Of a DNA stretch of 14,145 bases, positions 1 to 7,018 are shown piece by piece. The notes under the pieces are model-generated. The model did not search any database. It had not been told where the DNA came from and saw only the letters and a program-made list of their open reading frames with translations. The DNA comes from Linderina pennispora (Eukaryota > Kickxellomycota > Kickxellomycetes > Kickxellales > Kickxellaceae): positions 1-14,145 of the forward strand of contig NW_024468462.1 of NCBI RefSeq assembly GCF_002104995.1, in the 5' to 3' direction. Position 1 is the first letter of the stretch. Each line of letters starts with the position of its first letter. The position numbers and the translations under genes are program-made.

Positions 1-48
1 TGTTTCTGTGCTTATAATTGATTTTAAAAACAAATATTTTTTTTGCCA

Positions 49-244
49 TTTCACCCAAACCGCCATCGGCATCTTGGAAAAGTTTCAGTGAACATAATTT
101 CCTTGTGGTTGCTTAGCCACATCTATTGAGATATTGACTTTTGTTGCCCAATGATAATTAACCCAAATATGCAAAGTTTTTCTTTCTGGTTGAAATTATG
201 TTCACTGAAACTTTTCCAAGATGCCAATGGCAGTTTGGGTGAAA
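49..244. repeat. Long inverted repeat (53-bp arms, 90-bp loop), diverged hairpin family member
   Basis: The left arm 49-101 is the reverse complement of 192-244 with two mismatches. The arm core (AAACC, TCGGCATC, TTTCAGT) is recognisably related to the arms of the three hairpins further right, but both arms share the same private differences, so the pairing is kept. The loop 102-191 is unrelated to the other loops. A TGAATGACCTC at 313-323 resembles the right terminus of the other repeats and could be the end of this member. Its left terminus would lie at or beyond the window start. Confidence 0.8.
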
Positions 245-474
245 TTTTTATTTCACTGAAATTCCCAATAGTTTCAATATGCACAAATAATTGTTGTGCA
301 GATAACTATCTCTGAATGACCTCACATCTGATTTGATCTATTGAATATTTGATCAGAAGGAGCTGCTTAAAGAGGATTAAGAAAATTACAAAATATATGA
401 TTCATACTAAATTGCATACCATTAGGCACAGAGGTTACATATTGATATCTCATAGTATAGAGCAGGTAGCCACA

Positions 475-854
475 GGAGGTCATTCACAATCACTAAACTA
501 AGTAAAAAATAATTAGAAGTTGTAAAACTTTTTGTTCTTTTGTTTTTTTGAACTTCTCCGAAACCCCCTTCGGCATCCTGAAAAATTTCAGTTGATACAC
601 AATTAATATGCTTCTACTGAGATACAGGCTGCGTCCAGAAATCAACTGAAATTTTTCAGGATGCCGAAGGGGTTTCGTAGAAGCACCTATTCATCTTTTG
701 TTTATTTGTTAATCTAGTTGCTAGAATCTTTTTGGCCATCTAAACATTCTGATTTTTAAAATATTTTTACTGCTAGTAATTGATTTCTTATTTAATTTGG
801 TTATTCTGATCAAGATATTTAGTTTCTTTAAACTTTTATTTGTGAATGGCCTCC
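475..854 (+). mobile_element. Hairpin-bearing MITE-like repeat, copy A (380 bp)
   Basis: The unit begins GGAGGTCATTCACA and ends TGTGAATGGCCTCC, which are 14-bp terminal inverted repeats with one mismatch. Inside are a 44-bp inverted repeat (553-683) and a ~165-bp AT-rich right arm. The unit recurs in the same orientation at 5315-5710 (close to identical, with several 1-3 bp indels) and at 6623-7018 (right part conserved, left part diverged). Size, short terminal inverted repeats and lack of coding capacity fit a non-autonomous foldback/MITE element. The ATG of the next gene lies inside its right terminus. A duplicated replication-origin module is an alternative reading. Confidence 0.7.
553..683. 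repeat. 44-bp inverted repeat (hairpin) of copy A
   Basis: Arm 553-596 pairs with 641-683 around a 44-nt loop. There is one mismatch near the base and one extra C in the left arm (CCCCC against GGGG). The core reads CGGCATCCTGAAAAATTTCAG and is the same in copies B and C. The loop contains GCTTCTACTGAG, which resembles the outer end of the copy C arm. Confidence 0.9.
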
Positions 855-2173
855 TTAAGAGTACATCTTAACTCCCTTTTGGGACTTGAGTTGAAGAATA
901 GAGATAATATGCCTGATATATCTGATGCAAGATATACTAGTAATGGCATTGAACAGCAAGGATTTGTTCAGCAATCTGATATCTTTATGGATTCATGTGT
1001 TGTTGAGATACCTGAATCATATGCTCTTATAGATCAGATTAACAATATTACTCCTTTTGATAGATTGCATAGAGTTTTTGGTGATGGATACAGATTTAAG
1101 TATATGAAGTGCATGACAAGTGAGAAATGGTAAAGTCTCTGTTTACAAAGTATCTGCTCCAAATGTTGCAATAGCTGATCCTGCACTAACTGATATCTTT
1201 CTTAGGATGCATCAGGAACATGTATTTCTTCTGAACTATGATATTACAATGGATTGTCTAAACATATCTTCTAGGGCTGTGATTAAGGAATTTCTTCTTG
1301 ATAATGGAATCAGTAGCAATGATATTCTTGATGATGAAGATAAAGTTGGAGCAAACTGTATTAGCTGGTTTACTGATGAAGATGAAATAAGAATTAGGAA
1401 CAAGTTGTATAATAAATTTGTTCAACTTCTAGAAAGTGGTGAGGTTCGCAATCAACTTACTTCTAAGCTATCAGAGCTAGTGATGCCAACTTCTCAGCAA
1501 TTTGGTGAAACACTTGTTGCTTGTAGGAATGAAGGATTAATGAGACTTGAGCTTACTGTTCACTCTCCTGAGTTGAAAGAAGTAGAATGGAACACAAACT
1601 TAATTGCTAGTACACTGGAGTTTCTTAGTGATTGTAGGACATTTGCAACATCTTATGAAAAGCAATGGATGGCACTAGTTGATCAGATTCATAACAAACA
1701 TACATTGTGTATTTACTTCCATAAAGAACATGCTCTTGGTTACTGCCATTGGTTCAATAGGAAACAACTAAGAAGAAACAAGGAATAGCTAAAAAGTTGA
1801 AAGAGAATGAGATATGATGACTGTTGTTTCTAATCTTACATTTAATGGACACCCAACTGTTCTTCTTACATATGCTACCAGTAGTGGTCCTCTTGAATCT
1901 GAAGTTGTTCTGAGAAGAGATATCACAAACATCACTATTGTTCCTAGTCAGAGAAATTCTTTCTGGCCTGTTGCTTCAAGAGAAAGACAACAACACACAT
2001 TTGCTGAAATGGGACTTGTTAACTATCGTGGAATGCATATTGATTGGTTAACAGCTCAGCAAGCAAGAGAGAAAGTTTGTCTCTCAACTCTCTCAAGTGT
2101 TAGTGAGGATACTGATGACCTAGGAATAGATGACTTATTGCTGATATTAGCAACATTGAACTTGATGATCTAG
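846..2173 (+). pseudogene. Frameshifted gene, possible G2P-like replication protein
   Basis: Three overlapping open segments (846-1133, 1120-1788, 1814-2173) follow one another with small frame changes near 1120-1130 and 1770-1815. They read as one protein of roughly 440 residues. I do not recognise it firmly. The segment LLNYDITMDC, a long helical middle and the later LMRLELTVHSPELKE recall the layout of replication-associated G2P/phage CRI-type proteins, but no His-x-His metal motif or catalytic tyrosine can be placed, so this is weak. Coding-like text continues past 2173 in other frames (for example ENTDLRP near 2194-2215), so the original protein was longer. The first ATG (846) is inside the terminus of the hairpin repeat; Met-22 at 909 is another possible start. 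A decayed relative of the 1814-2215 part lies on the minus strand at about 4680-5010. Confidence 0.5.
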
Positions 2174-2313
2174 AACCCACATATTAAGAGAAAATACTGA
2201 TCTTAGGCCAGCTAGATATAAAGTTGCTTACATACTTCATGTGGAGATGAGTTCCTAGTTAGTCATTATTCTATATACTTTTAGAGGGTTGCCTTTCTAC
2301 TATCTAGATATCT

Positions 2314-2478
2314 ATGATTCACAATGAAGTAGTTAGCAGTACTCACACTCATATCAAAATACAAGCAAGTAGTCCATTTGGTGAATATATTGCTTCTATT
2401 ATTGGTGAACCAAATCAAGAAGTGGTACTTAAAGTAACTAGAATTCATAATCGTATTATCCATACTGAGAGGATCTAG
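2314..2478 (+). CDS. Small hypothetical ORF (54 aa)
   Basis: This is an ATG-to-TAG frame, starting MIHNEVVSSTHTHIK and ending RIIHTERI. It contains EVVLKVTRIHN, slightly reminiscent of the SEVVLRRDITN stretch of the gene at 1814-2173, so it may be a decayed downstream part or a second copy of that protein. It has no domain I know. The opposite strand is also open here (2281-2463) but looks less protein-like. It may not be expressed. Confidence 0.25.
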   Translation: MIHNEVVSSTHTHIKIQASSPFGEYIASIIGEPNQEVVLKVTRIHNRIIHTERI

Positions 2479-2503
2479 TTTTAAAATGGGCAGTTAGCAA
2501 CCA

Positions 2504-2722
2504 TTACTTCCATATCTGCACAACTGTAGTTGCATACATCAAACACATGCTTAATACTAACACCCTATCTTCTGAAACATTCTTAATCCATGCTCTGATA
2601 TATACTGTTAATTTTCTGCTCATATTGAAATTTTTGCTAAGTAGTTGGACTAGCTTTTCTCTCTCTTCCTCATCTAGCTCAGCAAGTCGAGTGTTGAAGA
2701 ATTTAGAATGGGCCCATTGCAA
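2504..2722 (-). CDS. Hypothetical small protein, paralogue of the 4191-4418 ORF
   Basis: A 72-residue frame rich in acidic and basic residues (core LAELDEEEREKLVQLLSKNF, then NMSR and AWI). It aligns along its whole length with the plus-strand ORF at 4191-4418 through F-x-N, L-x-x-E-E-R, F-N-M-S and W-I positions. That supports both being real remnants of coding sequence rather than chance frames. The predicted character is helical with no signal peptide or membrane segment. No in-frame ATG starts it: the frame opens at TTG, so it is probably a 5'-truncated relic. The function is not recognised. Its 5' end faces the transposase relic beginning at 2758. Confidence 0.45.
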   Translation of the reverse strand: MQWAHSKFFNTRLAELDEEEREKLVQLLSKNFNMSRKLTVYIRAWIKNVSEDRVLVLSMCLMYATTVVQIWK

Positions 2723-2757
2723 TAAATGACAACTTTTAAATTTATGAGTGCCTCACA

Positions 2758-3965
2758 ATGATGAATCATCAATTACAAGAACTCAGAGAAAAGGAGTATC
2801 ATAAGCTGTACACAAACAAATGGAAGTTTCTGAATGATGACTGGGTAATTCTAAAGCATACAAAATATCACAGAAGTGAAGTTCGTGAAGTAAGAGAAAT
2901 TAAACTATAAAGATACACTTCTTAAACATCTAGGGATGATTCCTGTTTTCTTCTTTCTGAATGTTTTGTTTGGTTGCACTCATTATCCATGTCCTTACAG
3001 AAGTGTAGAAAAGGATTGCTCATCTATACCAACTTGTAGAAGGATTGTCAATCAATGAAATGGAAAGATTCCTTCCAAGAAGAGCTATCAAGCTTATTCA
3101 TAATATGTTCTATATTTCTGAAATGAAAGATTTGAATAAGAAGCTAACATACTATCTGCAAACAATGTTTTCAACTCCAGAACTACGAGTCTTTGCAGCA
3201 AAGATACAGAATCCTCAAGGGTTTAAACATGTAACACTAATGTTAGATGGCCATGACTCAAGAGCACTACACAATGGAGCATACAAACCAGACTTTATTC
3301 CTTCAAATTGAAGAAATCAGGATATCGTACACAAGTATTGCATTGATATAATGGAATGGTTCTACTTGTTTACCAACAGAAGACTGTAGAGATAATCCAG
3401 ATTCAAGAATGATTAAAACATGGGATTATTAAAGAGAATATCCCTATAGATTGTATTGTGCTTGATGGTGGCTATCCACAGAGTGTTCTTCAAGAGATGA
3501 CAGAGGAAGAAGAGCAGGAGGACTTTGGAATGCATAACTTTTGTTTGCCAATTAGAAAGCAGAGAGGGGTAAACTTACTAGAAGCAGAAGTAAGAGTACA
3601 ATTCCCATCTTGGATCATTCCGTTCAATGGTAGAAAACACATTTGGAGAACTAGGAACAACATTCAAAAGGTTGTCAAATAAGGAGATTGTTCGAGTAAA
3701 GAATAAGAATGTTTACAATGTGCAAATGAAACTGTGCTGTGTATTATAATATGAAGAAATACTAGCAAACAGTGATGAAGTAACACATCATCTGGGTTAT
3801 GACAAACTTTGACTATCCTGAATCACACAATGAAAGATCAACACAAATGGAACCAACATATACTTTACCTCAAAAGGTTGAGTTTGAGGCATCAATGGTT
3901 GAACTACAAAATAGATTTCTACAATCTAAAATGATGACAACTATGACTGCTTTGTAGATATGGGG
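2758..3965 (+). pseudogene. Broken DDE_Tnp_4-type transposase, copy 1
   Basis: Coding fragments in shifting frames follow each other in order. 2758-2910 is an N-terminal piece. About 2906-3050 continues it. 3045-3311 has a helix-turn-helix-like SINEMERFLPRRA and the first catalytic region MLDGHDSR. Then comes KKSGYRTQ near 3310-3340 and 3458-3682 with DGGYP (second Asp region), NFCLPIRKQRG and, after another shift, the R-S-M-V-E-N-T-F-G-E-L block that carries the Glu. These are the hallmarks of the DDE superfamily endonuclease (DDE_Tnp_4, Harbinger/IS5-like). The reaction would be cut-and-paste transposition in the nucleus. Frameshifts and stops (for example near 2908, 3051, 3309, 3600 and 3690) make it inactive as it stands. 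Copy 2 at 5704-6263 confirms the intended frame of the C-terminal half. Confidence 0.8.
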
Positions 3966-4028
3966 TAACAACAGATATTGATGCTAGCTACTTGATTTAA
4001 AATAGCTAGTTCTTATCAATTTTTCAAT

Positions 4029-4100
4029 ATGGAGGGTATTCATAACTGCTAAATTTAGTAAAAGATAGTAGAACTTTTAAAACTTTATTATCTAATGCAT
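4029..4100 (+). repeat. Decayed left end of a hairpin repeat
   Basis: The sequence starting ATGGAGGGTATTCATAAC and running through AAATTTAGTAAAAGATAGTAG to AAAACTTTATT matches the first ~70 bp of copies A and B with many substitutions. No hairpin follows. It is probably a truncated old copy lying just after the transposase copy 1 relic. Confidence 0.4.
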
Positions 4101-4190
4101 ATCTACTCCTTCTCTTGTAATTCTTATAATTGATTGTTCATGGGTGGTAAGATAAGATACACAACTCTGGTTCATTATCAATTTTAGAAA

Positions 4191-4418
4191 ATGCCATCAT
4201 TCTATAACTTCCTTAAGAAACATATAGCTGATCTGAGTACTGAAGAAAGAGATATGCTAACTTTAGTGCTTATCCATGACTTTAACATGAGTGCTGGCTT
4301 AGCATTCCAAGTGCATAATTGGATCCAACTTAGTGGAACTTTTTATGAGATAAAGGTTGAACATATATATGAAGTGTGTCAAATTCCCATAGATATATGG
4401 AGTGGATGGTGCATATAA
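4191..4418 (+). CDS. Hypothetical small protein (75 aa), paralogue of the 2504-2722 minus ORF
   Basis: The frame starts at ATG 4191, directly after an in-frame TAG at 4185. Its core, HIADLSTEERDMLTLVLIHD, then FNMS and NWI, aligns with the minus-strand ORF at 2504-2722. Downstream sequence is also shared (TTTAAAATGG followed by CAGTTA or TAGTTA). The predicted protein is mainly helical with no membrane segment or known motif. It may be the accessory (DNA-binding-like) ORF of the same element as the transposase; that is inference from position only. Confidence 0.4.
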   Translation: MPSFYNFLKKHIADLSTEERDMLTLVLIHDFNMSAGLAFQVHNWIQLSGTFYEIKVEHIYEVCQIPIDIWSGWCI

Positions 4419-4680
4419 TATGTTTAAAATGGTAGTTATATAACTATGACCATTCTGTAGCCCTCACTTACAACTCTTAGATATATTTGTTGTGTATTAT
4501 TCCTTTCTATAGAGTAATTGCTTTTCTAAAAGAACTATCATCTGGTATCTAAATATGAGTTGGCTGTATATCTCTCCTATTAATATGAATATCTAAATAG
4601 TAGTAGGAATGTCCTCTGGAATATACAGAGTGCATAATATATAACTACAAAACCATTACTAAAATAGAGAATAATATGAG
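4418..4680. other. AT-rich spacer without recognised gene
   Basis: There is no open frame of note and no recognisable repeat beyond the short TTTAAAATGG motif at its start. It is probably decayed element sequence. Confidence 0.4.
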
Positions 4681-5010
4681 CAACTCTTTACTAAAGGCTT
4701 AAGATCTAGATTCTCATATAATATTGCCCTTATTTCATCTAGTATGGCATCTTCAATCACTGTTGTTAGTGCATTGATCTTTTGTTCACCTATAGAAACT
4801 ACACCTCAGACATTTCTTATAGACAAATCATATTATTTGCTTATTTGAGTACATTCTGTCTATCTAACTAATATGCATCTCTTAATAGTAAACTAATCAC
4901 ATCTTATCAAAAGTGTGATATTGCTTAGATATAGGATATATAGACCAGAAGTAATTTCTCAGATTTAGAACAATAGATATATTATCATCAACTCTTCTAA
5001 GAACATTTAC
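4680..5010 (-). pseudogene. Decayed minus-strand relative of the 1814-2215 coding region
   Basis: Read on the minus strand, the frame ending at 4897 contains VLRRVDDNISIVLNLRNYFW and QYHTFDKM. This matches VLRRDITNITIVPSQRNSFW and QHTFAEM of the gene at 1814-2173. Beyond stop codons the match continues as LV-Y--MHI and then ENLDLKP (about 4690-4710) against ENTDLRP. The order of conserved blocks is the same, so this is a real, old, broken copy in inverted orientation. Its 5' part runs into the tandem repeats that start near 5037. Confidence 0.65.
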
Positions 5011-5036
5011 TGTATTAAGCATATTCTTATGTGACT

Positions 5037-5293
5037 TGTATATTTGATGTTTTAAATAGCACAGTTTGATGCTTTCTAAAATTGATGACATATATGATTG
5101 CTTGGTGCATATCTATTAATTACAGATGGGATTCTAACAACTTGATGAATTTATTATGATTTTTTAAAATGGCATAATTTGATTCTTTTTAAAATTGATG
5201 ATATATATGATTGCTTGGTATTAGAAAAATAGTTATAAATAGGATGATAACGACTTGATGACTAGAACATGATGTTTTAAAATGGCAGCATTT
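5037..5293 (+). repeat. ~111-bp tandem repeat, two units plus a partial
   Basis: Units begin AAAATTGATGA(C/T)ATATATGATTG near 5079 and 5192 and end in TTTTAAAATGGCA. A partial unit (GATGTTTTAAATAGCACAG) precedes them. The second unit differs in its middle (GCTTGGTATTAGAAAAATAG). The same units occur at 6264-6604. The array runs straight into the hairpin repeat copy B. Confidence 0.75.
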
Positions 5294-5335
5294 GGAGGTT
5301 ATTCACAATCACTAGGAGGTCATTCACAATCACTA
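5294..5335 (+). repeat. 21-bp tandem duplication of the hairpin-repeat left terminus
   Basis: GGAGGTTATTCACAATCACTA (5294-5314) is followed directly by GGAGGTCATTCACAATCACTA (5315-5335), which is the left end of copy B. A doubled terminus suggests insertion of one element exactly at the end of another, or slippage. Confidence 0.85.
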
Positions 5336-5710
5336 AACTAAGTAAAAAATAATTAGAATTGTAAAACTTTTTGTTCTTTTGTTTTTTTTGAACTTCTCCG
5401 AAACCCCCTTCGGCATCCTGAAAAATTTCAGTTGATACACAATTAATATGCTTCTACTGAGATACAGGCTGGGTCACAAGAAATCAACTGAAATTTTTCA
5501 GGATGCCGAAGGGGGTTTCGGAGAAGCGTCTGTTCTTATATTTTTTATTTATTAGTTAATCTAGTTGCTAAAATCTTTTTGGCCATCACTAAACATTCTG
5601 ATTTTTAAAATATTTTTCAACTGCTAGTAATTGATTTGTTATTTAATACTTGGTTATTCTGATACAAGATATTAAGTTTCTTTAAACTTTCTTATTTGTG
5701 AATGGCCTCC
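5315..5710 (+). mobile_element. Hairpin-bearing MITE-like repeat, copy B (396 bp)
   Basis: It is a close match to copy A from GGAGGTCATTCACAATC through the hairpin (5393-5526) to TGTGAATGGCCTCC, with extra 1-3 bp at several points in the right arm (for example CATCACTAAAC against CATCTAAAC). The right terminus is joined directly to the middle of a transposase coding region. The left flank is the ~111-bp tandem array, not the 5' half of that transposase, so the junction is a rearrangement and not a simple insertion into an intact gene. Confidence 0.75.
5393..5526. repeat. Perfect 44-bp inverted repeat (hairpin) of copy B
   Basis: Arm 5393-5436 is the exact reverse complement of 5483-5526, with a 46-nt loop. 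It is the only one of the four hairpins with no mismatch, so it is either the youngest copy or one recently homogenised between arms. Confidence 0.92.
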
Positions 5711-6263
5711 CAACTGAAGACTGTAGAGATCACCCAGACTCAAGAATGATTAAGAACATGGGGTTGCTGAAGAATAATTCACCTATTGATTGTATTGTGC
5801 TTGATGGTGGTTATCCACAAAGTATTTTGGAAGAGATGACTGAGGAAGAAGAGCAGGATACTTTTGGACTGCACAACTTTTGTTTACCAGTAAGAAAGCA
5901 GAGAGGAACAAGCTTATCAGAAACAGAAGCTGAATATAATTCCCATCTTGGATCATTCCGTTCAATGGTAGAAAATACATTTGGAGAACTAGGCAATACA
6001 TTCAAAGGCTGTCAAACAGGGAGATTGTTAGAGTAAAGAATAGGAATGTTTACAATGTGCAAATGAAGTTATGCTGCTTACTCTATAATATGAAGAAGAT
6101 ACTAGCAAACAGTGATGTACAAATTGATCATCATCACTCACTCTGGGTTATGAGCAACTTTGATTACCCTGATACACATGATAAGTCAACACAAGTGGAA
6201 CCAATACATACTTTGCCCCAAAAAGCAGAGTTAGAAGCATCTATTGTTGAAATTCAAAATTGA
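5704..6263 (+). pseudogene. C-terminal half of a DDE_Tnp_4-type transposase, copy 2
   Basis: The fragment starts right at the hairpin-repeat terminus with LPTEDCRDHPDSRMIKN. It then shows DGGYPQ (second catalytic Asp region), EEEEQDTFGLHNFCLPVRK and the S-F-R-S-M-V-E-N-T-F-G-E-L block with the Glu. A one-base deletion near 6007 (AAAGG where copy 1 has AAAAGG) breaks the frame; the continuation is 6057-6263. A stop at 6261 replaces the Arg codon of copy 1, but homology runs a little further (FLQSKIDD) into the tandem repeat. The N-terminal half with the first Asp is absent, so it cannot be active alone. Confidence 0.8.
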
Positions 6264-6604
6264 TTCCTTCAATCTAAAATTGATGATACATATGATTGCT
6301 TGGTGCATATCGATTAATTACAGATGGAGTATTAATGACTTGATGACTTGAATTTGATGTTTTAAAATAGCACAGCTTGATTCTTTTAAAATTGATGACA
6401 CATATGATTGCTTGGTGCATATCTATTAATTACAGATGGGATTCTAATAACTTGATGAATTTATTATGATTTTTTAAAATGTATAGTTTGATACTTTCTA
6501 AAATTGATGAGTTATATGATTGCTTGGTATTAGATAAATAGTTATAAATAGGATGATAACGACTTGATGACTTGAACATGATGTTTTAAAATGGCAGCTT
6601 TTGA
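6264..6604 (+). repeat. ~111-bp tandem repeat, three units
   Basis: Units start at about 6279, 6390 and 6500 with AAAATTGATGA followed by ATATGATTGCTTGG, and close with TTTTAAAAT(A/G). The third unit carries the same variant middle (GGTATTAGATAAATAG) as the second unit at 5192-5293. The first unit grows out of the 3' end of the transposase reading frame, so the repeats may have arisen by amplification of the element's 3' end. Confidence 0.8.
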
Positions 6605-6622
6605 ATAAATCTAATTCTATAA

Positions 6623-7018
6623 GGAGATCAGTCAGAAATGGTTAGCTATTTAATAATTATTAATATTTTTGTTGTTTTCTTGTTCTGATGCCAAATATGG
6701 TGCTTCTACGAAACCCCCTTCGGCATCCTGAAAAATTTCAGTTGATACACAATTAATATGCTTCTACTGAGATAGAGGCTGCGTCCCGAGAAATCAACTG
6801 AAATTTTTCAGGATGCCGAAGGGGTTTCATAGAAGCACCATATTTGGCATCTTTGTTTGTTTGTTAATCTAGTTGCTAGAATCTTTTTGGCCATTGCTAA
6901 ACATTCTGTTTTTTAAAATATTTATCTACTGTTAGTAATTGATTTCTTATTTGTTAATTGGTTATTCTGTTAACAGATATTTAGTTTCTTTAAACTTTTA
7001 TATTTATGAATGGCCTCC
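6623..7018 (+). mobile_element. Hairpin-bearing MITE-like repeat, copy C (396 bp, terminal copy)
   Basis: The right part (hairpin plus ~165 bp ending TATGAATGGCCTCC) matches copies A and B. The left ~70 bp is diverged, starting GGAGATCAGTCAG. It differs from A and B by a longer stem that includes GATGCCAAATATGGTGCTTC on both sides. It forms the right border of the AT-rich region. The next base pairs (ATTGGCTATAG) belong to host-type DNA. Confidence 0.7.
6687..6851. repeat. 60-bp inverted repeat (hairpin) of copy C
   Basis: Arm 6687-6746 pairs with 6793-6851, with one bulged base in the C/G run and one mismatch (ACG against CAT near the middle). The loop is 46 nt. The outer 16 bp of the stem are not shared with copies A and B. 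Confidence 0.9.

Larger units (their letters stand above)
1..7018. mobile_element. AT-rich composite mobile-element region (right edge at 7018)
   Basis: The whole stretch is strikingly A+T-rich compared with the DNA after it. It contains hairpin repeats, two broken DDE transposase copies, a possible replication-protein gene, tandem repeats and inverted relatives of the same ORFs, and no host-type gene. The last hairpin repeat ends in TGAATGGCCTCC at 7018, and composition changes within a few bases. This suggests that 7018 is the true right end of an insertion or nest of insertions. The left end is not in the window. Copies at different levels of divergence imply several rounds of insertion. 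No target-site duplication can be assigned because the matching left flank is missing. Confidence 0.75.

Noticed and set aside
2547-2729. Plus-strand frame rich in Ser and Leu (membrane-like)
   Set aside because: It is the complement of the acidic/basic minus-strand ORF 2504-2722, which is supported by a paralogue at 4191-4418.
475-5710. LTR retrotransposon with copies A and B as LTRs
   Set aside because: The units are direct and similar, but no reverse transcriptase, integrase, primer-binding site or polypurine tract is visible between them, they do not have TG...CA ends, and a third copy exists at a different spacing.
49-6851. CRISPR array
   Set aside because: The repeats are few, far apart, of unequal spacing and are long hairpins; the context is eukaryotic.
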